Shown: positions 34,616 to 47,601 of the stretch, piece after piece
Layout: each line of letters opens with the position of its first letter
Numbering within the stretch: position 1 is the first letter of the stretch
NCBI GenBank assembly: GCA_947359465.1
Contig: OX375874.1
Location: 87,721,672-87,785,671, forward strand
Length of the DNA stretch: 64,000 bases
Reading direction: 5' to 3'
Origin: Metellina segmentata
Taxonomy: Eukaryota; Arthropoda; Arachnida; Araneae; Tetragnathidae
Made by a program: the position numbers and the translations under genes
Notes under the pieces: generated by a model
What the model was told of the DNA's origin: nothing
The model's input: only the letters and a program-made list of their open reading frames with translations
The model's database searches: none

Positions 34616-36972
34616 TACATAAGCTAAATTTAATATTTTTTATTCTGTGTCTAAAAAAGAGAATAAGCGCTAATAGGAAAAACTAATTTTACTTTGACAC
34701 ATCTTTTGTCGCATAAAAAACTCCTCCATGGATAAAATATATTAAGTTGCATCAAATGCTGCTAAGCTGGATTCTTCACAAAAAATCCTGTAACATGTTT
34801 ATCATTTAATTTATTGATTAAATGACACAAAAAACAATATTTACAATTTTAAAGACAAGCTTTCGACAGGACATTCTACAGGAAATACGAATGGATACAC
34901 AATCCACACCTTTTGAATCAAAAATAAATATCACGAAATATTTTACGCCAGTTCCAGGTCTTCCTGCACAGGAGGAAATTTGGAAAACGTGCTGTGCAAC
35001 TCCTCCCAATTATCACGAACATCCTCAAAAAAGTGCGGAAATTCTAATAAAGGAAGGAAAAAATTCCAGATGAAGAATTCTATAGAAAACTAGAAAGAGG
35101 CAACTAGGAAAGGAAAATTCAGAAATCGAAAGCCGTTTAGAACCTGGAAAAGTAATCCTGTATTGTTACAATACTGACGAAAAGAAGACATCGTTTTCGC
35201 TTTTCCACTGTCGCAACGCAAGCTCGACTGCAATCAAAACGGATGAATGCAGCTCTTTGCATTATGTTCTGCATGAAAGCTCACTTACGGCACCACATTT
35301 ATATAGCTATTTGTTTCCCATGAATTACGGCTTCCGATTTTTCACTTGACTGATTTCCGAAACCATTCATTTCCTCGATAATAAGAAGACTGTTTTTTCA
35401 CCTCTTTGTCTGTCCCTTGAATGGGATAGTGTGGAAGTTTTTAAAACAAAAGAAAAAGGGGAGGGTCAAGGGTAATAATTTGTTCTTAAGTTTCTTTACC
35501 TCATCACAATGTACAAGTTCGTGTTATACCTCCATTATTTTGGAAAAGTGAACTTAATAAGTGTTTTACAAGATTAAAATACCTTTACTTTTGTTACAAG
35601 CTTACTATGATCCTAGTTTTAAAGTGGTAAAATAAATACCATTTTCATTTTTAAGAGACGGAACAAATGTATATTATTATATTCACTCTACTAATATCCT
35701 TTTTATGTAATTTTAAACATAATATAAATGTAGAGTGGTTCATTTTGATGCACACTGATTATAATAACATATTTTTATGGTATCAGTTTTAATTTTGGAA
35801 ATACCTTCAATTACCAAAATACATAAAGTGATGTAAAGTTATTAATAAAAATAGATGGATTCCTAGAAACATATCTCACAATTCAACAAATGGAAATTTT
35901 CAGGAGAGGAAAACAAAATTTTAATAATATGGCGTTGCAATGTTTAGTAGTATTTCAACTTATATTTAAAAGAGTTTTAGTTATTAACATGAGCTATGAC
36001 ATTTATTTTGATCAAGTAGTTGAGAGCTCAAAAATTAATAATTTTAGACCGCTTCCGTATTTTCTTATTACTTAGCAAGATTTGAAAATAATTAAGTTTT
36101 CCTCATTTCGACTACATTTTAAAACAGCAATGAATGATTGTACTTTTTAATTGTCCTGTTATACTCTTAGAGAAAAAGGTTTACGCTTTTGATCCTAGCC
36201 GAGCGAAGAAGAAATATTTTCAGGGGCGCAGTGCACAAAAACCTTTAAAAATGTTGATTATTTTTTTTATAAATTAAAATAAATGTTTATACAATTCTGT
36301 TTTAAATTATAAGTTATTGATGGAGATACGTTGAGAAGAAGTATTTGAAATAATTTTTTGAAAAATACCTGTACGTTTTGAAGTAAGGTTAATTTTATAC
36401 TTTAAACATCAATAACTCAAAATGTGTATTTTTTCCATCAAAGGAACATTTTTTCAAAGTCTACTAAAGCAAATGTAAAACAAAAAAGGTTTACAAGTGT
36501 AGCACACCCTATAACATATTTTAATACAGGGAATTTTTTCTATCTGCTCAGAAAAGTTCATTTTGATTGTTAAAAAGGATGAAAATTGGTCATTTTTCAA
36601 AAGAAAATATAAGAGTTACAGAAAAAAAAATCTCAAATGTTCAAAGTCTAAGTTTTTAAAAATTCCTGTGTTATAGTGTTTAAAAGTGTCTTCATAACTT
36701 GAATGAAAAATTTCAAATGAATACACAAAACAGATTCTGAGAAACTGTTCCTTAAAATTCGACCATTTTAACATTACGGAGATACGATTGCACCGGTCCC
36801 CTTAACTATTTTATACTTTTGTATTCCATGTCACTTTTCCAATATACATAAGTCAATTTCGAATAGAAAATACTGAACTATTATCTCTGCTGTTTAAAGT
36901 TTTTATTTACTGCCTTAATACCTTAGGTGAATAATTAATCATGCAGGACTGATGTGTTCCATTTTTTTTCAG
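34616..36972. other. Region upstream of the first recognised exon
   Basis: AT-rich with no clear gene. An 83-codon plus frame (34822-35073) and nearby sequence at 34820-35340 are slightly GC-richer but show no domain. The last ~20 bases (a pyrimidine-rich run ending TTTTTTTTCAG at 36972) are a good splice acceptor, so this is probably intron and at least one 5' exon should lie further upstream, possibly outside the window. Confidence 0.5.
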
Positions 36973-37061
36973 AGAGGACGTATGGGCGACGGAGTCACAT
37001 ACCTCCTCCGATGATGCCCTCTCCCCAAGAGGATCCAAGGAGCAGGCGTTCCAGGACCAAA
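36973..37061 (+). other. 5' part of exon A, probable 5' UTR
   Basis: The exon opens after the acceptor at 36971-36972. The frame of the protein is open all the way back to the acceptor (about 29 codons, with in-frame ATGs at 37011 and 37014). An upstream start, giving an Arg-rich N-terminal extension, is therefore possible. I prefer 37062 because of its better start context and the clean signal peptide it gives. Confidence 0.5.
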
Positions 37062-37116
37062 ATGAAATGCCTTATCTCCATTGGTCTCATTTTGCCTGCA
37101 CTCGCGGCCGTCATAG
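37062..37116 (+). CDS. Secreted/signal-anchored protein, exon A (start and first half of signal peptide)
   Basis: This exon gives residues 1-18 and the first base of codon 19 of the only convincing gene here. The ATG at 37062 sits in CAAAATG, the favoured arthropod start context, and opens a hydrophobic sequence (MKCLISIGLILPALAAVI). The exon ends ATAG|GTAAGA at 37116/37117, a strong donor in phase 1. Joined to exon B it completes a 27-residue signal peptide with a plausible cleavage after AVSA. If translation starts at 37011 or 37014 instead, 16-17 Arg/Ser-rich residues precede the hydrophobic segment, which would then favour a type II membrane anchor. The next exon is 10.4 kb away. I do not recognise the family; the splice and frame agreement of three exons is the main support. 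Confidence 0.72.
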
Positions 37117-40100
37117 GTAAGAGAATACAATTCAACATCTAAACAATGGTTGTTATTCATAAAGCCCTTTTGATATTTGCTTGCAATGATGTTGTCCAAT
37201 TTAAATGTAGAAATTATACAAATAAATTTTTAAACGTACGTTAATTAAAAGTGTTTATTTTATTTCGTTTTAAAATTTATTTATTTAACCTTTCTTAGTA
37301 TAAATGTAGGGCTTGGAGTTTAGAAAACGAATTGTCTAAATTTCAATAACATTTTATGAGACGTGCATTTACAAAATTAGAATATGAAGTAGAAAGCACA
37401 CTGTTACTGCAAAAAAACGAACAAAAGTTCATTCAAAGTTTAGCGTCTATGTTCAGTAGGGTTCCGTCGTGTGCAGAACCCACGTTCAATCGTCCGGAGA
37501 ACTGTTCGAGTGAAAAACGCAGGCTGGTCGCTAGGCGGCGCGAGGGTCTGTCTTTACATAAATGAGGTATTTCAATATTCAATTTGTCTATAGTAAAAGT
37601 TCACCTATTCTAAACAGTCTACGGCAAAAACTACTCATCAGAATGCCACCAAATTTTTAGTATGTCTCAAAGAGGTTATTGGAAAGAAACTCACGGAAAA
37701 ATTTTGTTTCATTCAAAAATTCACACGGATTGTGTTTCGTCTTGTAAGGTATCAGATATACAGATTTCTTTTAGCACGTCATTAGTGTTATTACTATTTA
37801 AACACCATCCTCACAATATTTTTCATTTTCATTTTGTCTTAAACTCAGTGACGTAATTTTTTCGAAAACTTGCAGTACTATTGAAGCTGTTTTACCAAAT
37901 GCACTCTATATGTATTTAAATGCTGTTTCTAGGGGATTGAGTACATTAGATAAGTTGGAGAAAGCGCTAACCAAAGCTTCAAAGTTGATATGGAATCAAT
38001 AACAACTCTGTACTAGTAATTTTTTTAAATGTTAATATTTTTATCACACTATCCCAGACCCTTTACTAATAAGTTTTCTATTAATCTCATTTTTTTTTTA
38101 GAAACTTAACATTAATATAAATAAAAAAATACATTTCAATGCTATTTCATGGGGTTTACCTCATCCACATTATGGAGCAAGTGGACTGCTTTCCTGTTTA
38201 CGAGTGAGTTAGTTTCGAGAGTTTGGAATAGTTTAGCCAGTGGGGCAAGATTAAATCTGATTACTCATGGGTTTGGTCAGTGTAGAGCTCTAGCTGTGAA
38301 ACTAATTTATAAAACTCCTTCAAGCATTTCCAGCTGGTGGCAACCCTTACTTTCATACCAGACATGTTTTGTATTCAGCGGTTGTTTGTTTATGGTTTCT
38401 CGGTGGAAGGTCCAGCAATGGACAAGCTGCGGCAAAAGATAGACGAAATAAAAATCAATATGGCAAATTAAAAATATCGAGCCATACCAACTATTAAAAT
38501 ATATTTAAAATGATACAAAAGTACAACATGAAGATCAAAAACTCAAATTTAAGTTAAGGGAAAGTATAAGATTGAAATTTGCCCTTACCAGAGTATAAAA
38601 ATATACAAAACCCTAATTTATATGATTTGGTGATATAAAACATGTTGACCAGCAATATGGTGTATAATATAAAATATATGATTAATAAGTAGTGAGTTGA
38701 GAATAGTAAAAAATATAATTATATTCATTAGCGGTACGCTCCTTTATGTAAAAGAATAAATTCATACAAATACATACATTTTTGTACACAACTTCACTTA
38801 TTACTAAATTTAACTATCGTACGAAAATAGCTTGAATTAAATAAGTATAATTTATATTATCTCTCACACGTATCTGGAAAATAATTTTGGGAGTTGAACT
38901 ATTCCCCTTTCTCCCGGTTCCTTCTTGGAATTAAATAGACGAAATTTTGAACAAGAATTGGAGGTTATATATTTTGGACTCTTATTAGACAATCTGCGTG
39001 CAATTTATATGTGTGATTAAACTTCCACGTATATTTTAGTTATTTTATCTACACCAAAATTATTGTGTTCAATATTCGAGTCCCCTAGTCTCCCATCAAT
39101 ACGTTCTTGTTTCATCCAGACTTTTAAACAAAAAATTATGGATTTATGTAAAATACCATTCGAATAAATATAATTTCGCTACACTATTCCCACCTTTCAG
39201 TGACAAAAATACCATTTGCATCGTAAACATTAAATAAATAGACTTAAAAAGCACTGTCAAAAGAAAATACCTTGACTATCTGTTAAAAGTTTCTTAGAAC
39301 AAACTTACATTAAATTATTAATATAAAGTTGATGAGCTGCTTGAGTCTCTTTAACATTCCATTTATGTATTAAAGCAAAAATACATTTATGTTTTAATTT
39401 TAAATTAAACATTATTTTATAGTGAAGTTTGCCAAAAAATAGCTCAAACTTTCTAAAATGAGCGAAAAACACGGAACTGCATATTATACGGTTAAAAATC
39501 AGAATTTCTACTCAAAACGATTTAAATTTCTAGTTACAAACTAATGTACCAATATAATCAGGAATCGAACTAAGAATTTAATATGTTTTTGTCACATTCA
39601 GTTCTGAGTAAAAAGGCCACCCTGTAACTATGTATTTATTGCATGCTAAGTATTGTATCTATTCATATCATTACGATCATACTTTCATATAAATTCCTAC
39701 AAAACCGTAAACTACATTTTTCATGCCCCTAATGACGTACACATTTATAATAAATATTTTAAGATGCTTGGAAACTATTTTTCTAAACTGTCTTCATTGC
39801 GATCTTGAAATTTTTTGAGTGATAATAATTCTTTACATTTTAGTCCATGATTATTTTAAATCAATATTTGCATCCAAAAATGGTTATTTCACATTATTTA
39901 TAACTTCGAATCTATTTATTGCATGCTCTAAATTGTACTCATATCTTTACGCAATCGTTCTATACCTGGACATTATATTTCCCTTGCCCATTTATATGCA
40001 CAGACTAATACGTAAAAACTGATTCATATTACACCCTTGAGAATACTGAAATATTATAATACTTACAATTTTAGACCGTTATATAAATATAACCTAAATA

Positions 40101-41214
40101 ACGGTTCATAGTATAAAACCCCGTGCCTATTTATAACATACTCTACATGCATATTATATTCATATCTTTAGAGATTTTCATTCGTTCATACTATATACGA
40201 AAACTAAATTTCTCACACTGATATCGTACCCATCAATATGAAATGTTTAAACAATAGTATTGAATTATTTTTTAAGCTACATCATCGCTGCGATCTTGAG
40301 AATTTTGAAATATGGTAAGCTATACATAATTCACCATAGATTATCTAAAAATGAAAATCCCTACCATTCTCTCACTATCTCTCTTTAATAGTTACTATTT
40401 ACTTTTACTATGTTTCAAGGTCAATAGTAAAAGGTAATCTCCTTTCGTGATCACAGGTTTAGCTTTCGACTTTTCTGGACTAGGACATCTCTCTCTCTCT
40501 CTCTCGATAAGAAAGGAACATCGTTCCCACGTAAATTTACATGCTCTTGATTATAGCCGTGTATATTTGGGATCATAATGGAATCATTCTTTCAAGGTCA
40601 CCCTATTCTCCATCACCCACATAGTAAAAGAAAGGAAAGTTCATAATTGAGGTCCAAGTAGCCACAATGTACGTAACCCCTCGAGTACGCACGTAAAGGG
40701 AGATTTGACATTTTCCTGCATCGTTGTTTAAGAAAGTATGGAGGCTTATGCAGATAATACTAGCGTCACGAATTAATGCGGATACGGTTTCCTTTTGCAA
40801 TTTGAAGAGACAACAATGGACAATAATCAGAGGAGGATCGAACTGATGATAGTCTTTGGCTAAATAGTGAGACAAAATTTGAATAGAATTGCAAGTTTAA
40901 AAGAAACGATTGAAAGGCTATAGAGCTTCCTTAGCTACTGCGCTGAAGACGTGGTTTAGATTTACGTATCATTACGTTTTGTCTCAATGCCTTTTGAAAG
41001 GAAATTAGAACTACTGATAATCCTGGTACGAAATTTAGTCTCTAGCATAGAAACCCCGAAACAGGAATGTGTGGGAATGATTCATACATGCATGCCTTTG
41101 CATGACCTGTCAGATGTCCCAGTGAATGGTCACTTACTATTTTATGTGGCTATTTACATATTCCATTACCATGGAACAATTCAAACCTGCATACGTACAT
41201 TTTGGAACTTGTAA
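37117..41214. other. Intron 1, first part
   Basis: No exon can be supported in this part. A 97-codon plus frame at 38149-38442 is Ser/Leu/Trp-rich, has no domain I know, and does not fit the phase-1 splice pattern. The region is otherwise AT-rich. Confidence 0.5.
40488..40505. repeat. (TC)9 microsatellite
   Basis: An 18-bp CT dinucleotide run inside intron 1. Confidence 0.95.
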
Positions 41215-41860
41215 CCAAATTTAAAATAGTTTAATGGTGGCTGATATGAATCAGTTATAGCAACTTCGAAGCAACAATGTGGGGAAGTAATCTAAACTTG
41301 TATATAGTTTGGCATGACACCTTTAGAGAAAAACAAATAAAACTTCCCATGCTCTAATCTAAATACATAAAATTTTATGAAATAGTTTAATGATGGATGA
41401 TATGCATCTATCATAGCAATTTGAAGCAACAATATGGGGAGCAATCTAAGACTTCATAACTTTCTGAGATAAACAAATAAAAATTTCCATGATACATATA
41501 CAAACATAAATGTTTGAAACTGGAACCAAATTCAAAATAGTTTAATAGCTAATATGCATCTGTCATATCAACTTTGAAGCAAAAATGCGGAGGAGCAATC
41601 TAAGCTGGTATGTAGGTTGATATGATTGATCTTCAGTGAAAAAGAAAAACCTTTCCATGGTCCGCATGCATTTATAAATTTTTTTACTTTCAACTGAATT
41701 TAAAGTAATTTATAGATAACTGAATCTGTGCCATTGTGAAATTTTAAAGTATAATGTTGTGAGTATAATTCAAGCACTTATATAGAAGTTAGGGCGTAGG
41801 TGTCCATGCATCATTGATTATAAATGCAAAGCATCTCACACTAACTTCTTTTAAATTTTA
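41215..41860. repeat. Degenerate ~156-bp tandem repeat in intron 1
   Basis: Successive units begin with AAATAGTTTAATRG.. at about 41224, 41380 and 41534, with a weaker fourth near 41700. Later in each unit are GAAGCAA.AATGNGG, AGCAATCTAAG and AAACAAATAAAA-like words in the same order, followed by a TTCCATG...CATA segment. Periods are about 155-165 bp. Identity is moderate. This looks like a short decayed satellite block or local array. Confidence 0.75.
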
Positions 41861-44419
41861 ATCAGGTCATTTAATGATGTGGTTACGGACCATTCAAAAT
41901 TGGGAGAAACTGCTTAAGTTATCACAGTACCCTTTTTCGAAAATTTTTTTTAGAGACAGTTAAACAAAGTGTAAATAGCTATTTTTCTTCGAAACTATGT
42001 TTATAGACATATTTCAAAAAAATTAAGTCAATTAATAGAACCGTGTTTTTAAAATTAGTTAAAAAAGTTTTTTTTTAATTCTTATAAAATAGTCAATTTT
42101 TAATATTTTTTACTATTTGTGGTTTTTTATAATTGTTGGATAGTTAGAATTAAATGCTAGCTAGTATTTATGAAATATTTTTCTTTATTGGACTTCAATA
42201 ATGATTTTTGTACAAAAACACTGGAAAAACCTTAAAAATTCTAAATCTATACACTTTTGAAATTAAAAATAATAACTACAGTAAGTATTAAGACACAAAA
42301 TACTAGCTAAAATTTAAAGTATATATATTTACAAGTATATACGAAAATTTCAATACTCTACAATGAACAGAAAAAAGCCTTAGGGAATAGAAAACAGTTA
42401 CTATCACCAAAATAAAAGTCTGAGAAAAATGCATTTTAAGTTTTTAAAGACATATAACGAAACTTTCTAATGTTTGTAGAGCTCTACTTTTTTAATATAT
42501 TATTATTTATCAACTTCTTTCGTATACTTAAGCAAAATTTTAATTCCCAATACGCTCACAATAAGTTTTTCCTTTATCAAAATATTGTTGCGTTTCATAT
42601 AATTGAAAATATGGTTAACGCGACAGAAAACAGGCAATTTAGCTGCTTATATTAAACATTCTCAAAACAAGTTTTAAAACACAGTGCAATAATTCATAAT
42701 AATAATAATTGAATTAGAAATGACCGGCTTTATATTTTCCACGGCTTCCAATTATTTTTCATATTTAAGTTTACGCAGTTTTGCAAGTTTGATTTTTCGC
42801 TGTACAATTTTATATTTTACAGACATTGTTGTGTTTCGAATATAGGTTCTCCTATAGTCAGTTAACAAAGAAATGTATTTTGATGTCAAACGAAATTGGA
42901 AGATGAAAGGTCTGAAGTGTTTTCAACGTGCTACAGTTATATTCGGAAACTAATCCGCCACAAAAGCTGTCAAATTTGAGCCTGATATAGCTAAGAAAAC
43001 TTCAAATATCACAAAAACTAAATTGAGTTCAGGTCTAAAATTTTTAGCATAGCTTTCTAACTGTATGGGCCATAGAAATGTGTAAATTTTTTTGATAGTT
43101 TGATCATTTTTAGGGTACTGTGTAGCCTTGAAGCTTTCAAAACAAAATTGCGTGGATACAGTATAACCTTGATTATCTTAGGTAATGTGGACATAGATCA
43201 CCTTGGATAGACTTGGATACGTAGAATATACTTATTTACACACATAGTAAGTCCGTTAAAAAAGTCCTAGCGTCTTTTGTTTCGTAGTACTTTCTAGCCT
43301 CTTCTCAAAGAGTGCGCACACACGTGTTCAAAGCTTTATTCACAGATTAAAAAGAAATAAGTCCCTTCGGATAACACGGACAATCGGTTAATCGGAACTC
43401 GGATAGTAAAATGTAATACTGTATTTTCATTTGTTTATGAATTTCGATAAAAGTTCGTAGAGCGACAATACAAACCAAACTGTCTTGCTCTAAGAAACAA
43501 AATTAGTAAAAAAACTATTTTAATAAAGGCGTTTGGATATTTTTTTGCTCCCTGATTATAGCTTTTAGATTCTGAATTTATCTTCTTTTATAAATCGTCA
43601 GGTGACAATCGATTGAAAGTTTGTAATACATACTTTCTTGACCAATTCTCTCTCAATACTGCTAAAAATGAGACCGCCCATCTTGTATCAAGTCAAATAT
43701 ATACAAGAGAAATAGTAATTATAGTTATAGATAGTCCCTTGAATAACTTCCGTTATAACACCTTTCAATCTTAAAATTTTAAAATTCAATAAATCTTTGT
43801 TAAAAGTGTACAACTTTTTCAAGTAAAGTTGCGTTTTTACTGTTTGTGAGGAGCGTCTGAAATGTTGTTTCAAATTTCCTTTGATCCAAAAGATTCAGAG
43901 TTTTTGCTATGAATAAACGAAATTGAGTCAGAAATTTTCTATAAAAAAATCGTGTGATAAAACTGAAGGTTTTTAATGCATTCTATTTGATAAGACATTT
44001 AAAATATAGAAGGTAAAGCAGCGGACTCAAAATAATTGTAACTGATTCAATATAACACGCAATTTAACCCTCGACCCGAAAATAATAAAATTATTTTTCA
44101 CACGTTTCCATATTGCAATCTCAATTTCATACGTCTATCAGTCTAATTACCACTTCTATAAGACGACATGTCCGTTGGGACAACTTTCGAAACAAATGTA
44201 GTTAGACAAAAGAGTAACAAAAATAGTTATAAAGACAAAGAATATAAGCGTTAATTAAATTCACAGTGAGAAACTTGCACCAATGAGGAAAACGCTCAAT
44301 TTTGTGTTTTATTAATAGACTGGTCATCAAAATGTTTAGAAACGACGATTAAAACCCACAAATGGACTTAATTAATTAAAATTTAAAGTTTTAAATTACC
44401 GAAAACTACGGCAAAAGCA
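41861..44419. other. Intron 1, middle part
   Basis: AT-rich, with no exon, RNA gene or repeat that I can define. Confidence 0.5.
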
Positions 44420-44926
44420 CATGACCTCAAAAACGCTACGTGACGTCATTGTGCACCACGTATCGACCTTAAAATTAAATAGACAGAGAATGGGCCCGCA
44501 CCTTCATGTTATGTTTTCCAGTTCTCGGTTTCAAGATGTATAACGTGGTTGTGGGTAAAAGCATGAATCCTATATTATTGATTGGTTAAAGTGACAATCC
44601 ACCGTGATCAAAAACACTAGTCTGCTGTTCCATAGCCAATCGGTGAATTCGATTTGTGATTTACACTTCAGAGATCTTACGACAGTGACTCCGCCTACAT
44701 GGTCCGTCTATTTCATTTTAAGGTCGATGGCACCACGATGTAACGTTTACGTTTGTCTTGCGCGTTGAAATTTCATATTGCTTGCTCTTTTAATTTTTAA
44801 ACAATCAATTAAAAAAAATTTTCTTGCTATTTCAATGTTGCTATAAAAATAAACAAACCGTCATAGTGCATAGTGACGTCACAAGAAGCGGCGTAGGAAA
44901 ACTAGCGTTTTTGAGATGAAGTAAAT
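44420..44926 (-). mobile_element. MITE-like element, family M2, in intron 1
   Basis: Ends are inverted: CTCAAAAACGCTACGTGACG on the left (about 44426) and its mirror CTAGCGTTTTTGAGATG near 44903-44919, with a TGACGTCA-type core in each arm. An inner inverted pair is GTGCACCACGTATCGACC (about 44450) against GGTCGATGGCACCACG (about 44721-44736). The middle matches 15345-15810 in the opposite orientation. About 0.5 kb and noncoding, so non-autonomous; superfamily unassigned. Confidence 0.65.
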
Positions 44927-47515
44927 AGTGCGAACTTTAATTATTTTTTATTTTACCTTTTCGGGCTATAAAAGTAAAAAATAAAGATACTTTCCAAACT
45001 ATTTTTTCATTTTCTATATTATAAAAATATAAACAAAAACGTGCAAGTTCCTCATTAGTGCATTTCATGATTATATACATTGTATTAGACGAGTCATTGT
45101 GAGTTGAAATCATTGCTATCAATGTAACAATGTTTCAAAGGCACCACATTAACATTGTAACGCTTGCACTTGACACGAAAGGCTCGTTGAAATTTCTGCC
45201 AATTCAAAGACGGTGTCTGCCCTTAATTACGATGACACGTGAATTAAGGCATGGTTGTGTTCGGTCAATACTTCAAATGTGTGTTAATGGAATAGAAGGG
45301 ATCTGTCCGAACAAAGGATCATAAAATAATTCCTATCAACTCTATGTTCCTCTGCTCAATCATGAGTCCGAACTATGAATGAAGAAGTTTCGCACTTGAC
45401 CCACATAAAGAGTACTCGATTAACGCAACACCATTGTTAACTTTACTTCTCAGACAGAAAAAAGGTAATGCCAGATATCCTTTCCTAAGGAAAAAAATGG
45501 AATAATTAAGCACAAGTTTTTATTTGAACAAAGACGAATTGTTTTGGGAAAAGTTCCCTGTAAATGAGACCTAGATTCGATCGGAATTCAAATTCTCGGA
45601 GCAATAGGAAATGGATTAATAGGCAATTTATTAGATTTTTAGCTGAAGGCAAATTTTAACCTAGTTGATTTTATTTTTATCCTCCTGGTAGGAACACATT
45701 ATTTATAATTACATCTATAGCAAAAAAAAATCAAGTGAATCCTCTCGAAGCAGTATGTTCTATCTTTTTAACTAATAAAAGAGTAGTTGCGATTTTTGCT
45801 TACAATAGACAGGCTGCTTTTTTTTTCTCTTGAAAAAACTAACAATTTATATTTCTAAGTGAGAAGTACGCTAAACTAAAGTAATATTATACAACATAAA
45901 TAAAATATTGATATTTATTGATTTACGGTTCATGTACATAAAACAAATTTGAAATTATTTTTCACGACGCTGCGTTCTTTTTAATACTCACATGCGATAT
46001 TCATCAGTTCGATCTTTCGAACTGGCTTACTTCCTTTTGATGAAAATAAACAGATTGTTAAATCACAATTTTCCACATCAGCATTATAACTATCTCATTA
46101 TTACATTTACTTTATTAATACCAACAAATTAAACTGAATGATATAATTATATGTGTATATAACGTGTTGAAAATATCTCACAATATAAAAATGTGTTCAA
46201 TGTATTAAAGTATAGAAAACGGTTCTGCACATAAAATTTCATTATTAGGAAAAGGATATTTATGCAGTTATTTAATGTTACTCAAACATTAAAGTTCAAT
46301 AGCTTAGTGTTCAAATATTTAGGGGACTAATTGAAATAGTCAATTACATTTGAAAGAAGATTAAATTCAAAATACTTGTACTGCATGATTCATTATTCAT
46401 TATAATATGCATCCTTTTTTAATGTTTAATGCCTGTTTGTCATTAAATTTATATTTTCTCAATTAAAAGTGTATCTTTTCCGTCAAAGTACTCCTCGGCT
46501 CTGGGTTTGAATACTGATCAAGACACATATTCGTACTGATTATGAATCCACTTAAAACCATAGGTCCCGGTCTAATTAGCCATTATGAAGCAAAATATGA
46601 CCGTAGAGTTACAAAGCAAACTAATGAGGTACAAGGGTACCCAACATGGAACAACGATTGCGCGCACTATGGAGCAAAATTATAATTTCTATTCTTAAGA
46701 TTTTCTTGATAATTTTTAGATTAATATTTAGTTATGGATGCAGATTGTTTTCAATTATTTTCGCATTTTCTATAATCAATTCATTGCATTGGACATATAA
46801 GCCGTTATTTTTGAAAGTGGTATAAGTCCACTTTGAAAAAAAATGAGTTCATTTTCTTTAACAATTTTATTAATTATTATTGCATAACAAAATTTAACAG
46901 GTTTAAAGCGTTAAAAACATCATTCGAATTGAGTAATTTTGCCAATATTTTAAAATCAATCTAAACTCAAACCCTTAAATATCTCGATGCATGAAAATAA
47001 CGACTCCTTGTATAATTTGTAACGGAAATTGTATAATATGTATTGGACTTAAGCCACTTTAAAAAATAACGGCTCATATTTTAATCGCATCTTAATTTTA
47101 CGATCTCCGAAAGCGAATTAATTTCAAAGTGAAATTAAAAGAAATAGATTAATTGCACTTAATGAGAAAAGAAACGCCATTCCTCTAAGAATATTAGATT
47201 GTGGATATCTACGGAAGTAGAATAAATAAACCACGACCGTAATGAACCGTGGAGTTTCTGGGTTACTCGCGCTAAACCCGTCTGTTTCCCATAAAAGAGT
47301 AACATTCAAAAATTTATTTCGAGATAGCGTTTGACCTTACACCGCCAAAGGCTCGTCACATTTTTCTTGTAATGACATTCCTTCCCCCCGTGAGTCAGTA
47401 TTAGCCGTCAGGTAACCAGCCGTCATATTCCAACGGCCTACTTGGCAGTGGGTTAATTTGTATAATTTGTATGGGAAGTTATACAAGCTTTAACATCTTT
47501 CTTTTTCTATTGTAG
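44927..47515. other. Intron 1, last part
   Basis: No supportable exon. It ends in a pyrimidine-rich run and TTGTAG at 47515, the acceptor of exon B. A GC-richer stretch at 47330-47460 has no open frame. Confidence 0.5.
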
Positions 47516-47601
47516 GTGTCGCTGCATGGGCTGTGAGCGCCGACGTCGTTATGAATTCAGGAAACAGCCGGTCCAACAAGGCTGACAATTCCATGATGCA
47601 G
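47516..47601 (+). CDS. Secreted/signal-anchored protein, exon B
   Basis: An 86-bp exon between acceptor TTCTATTGTAG (to 47515) and donor CAG|GTGAGG (47601/47602). One base from exon A completes codon 19 (Gly), and the frame then reads VAAWAVSADVVMNSGNSRSN followed by KADNSMMQ (residues 20-47), ending in phase 0. The first eight residues finish the hydrophobic core of the signal peptide with an AXA-like site at Ala27; the rest is polar. Both splice sites match consensus, and the phases agree with exons A and C, which makes this small exon convincing even though it is too short to stand alone. Confidence 0.78.

Noticed and set aside
38149..38442. 97-codon plus frame as an extra exon of the secreted-protein gene
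   Set aside because: Exon A (phase 1) joins directly to exon B and completes the signal peptide. This frame ends in a stop and has an unlike composition.
41215..41860. CRISPR-like array
   Set aside because: Units are ~156 bp, degenerate and head-to-tail without unique spacers, in a eukaryotic intron.
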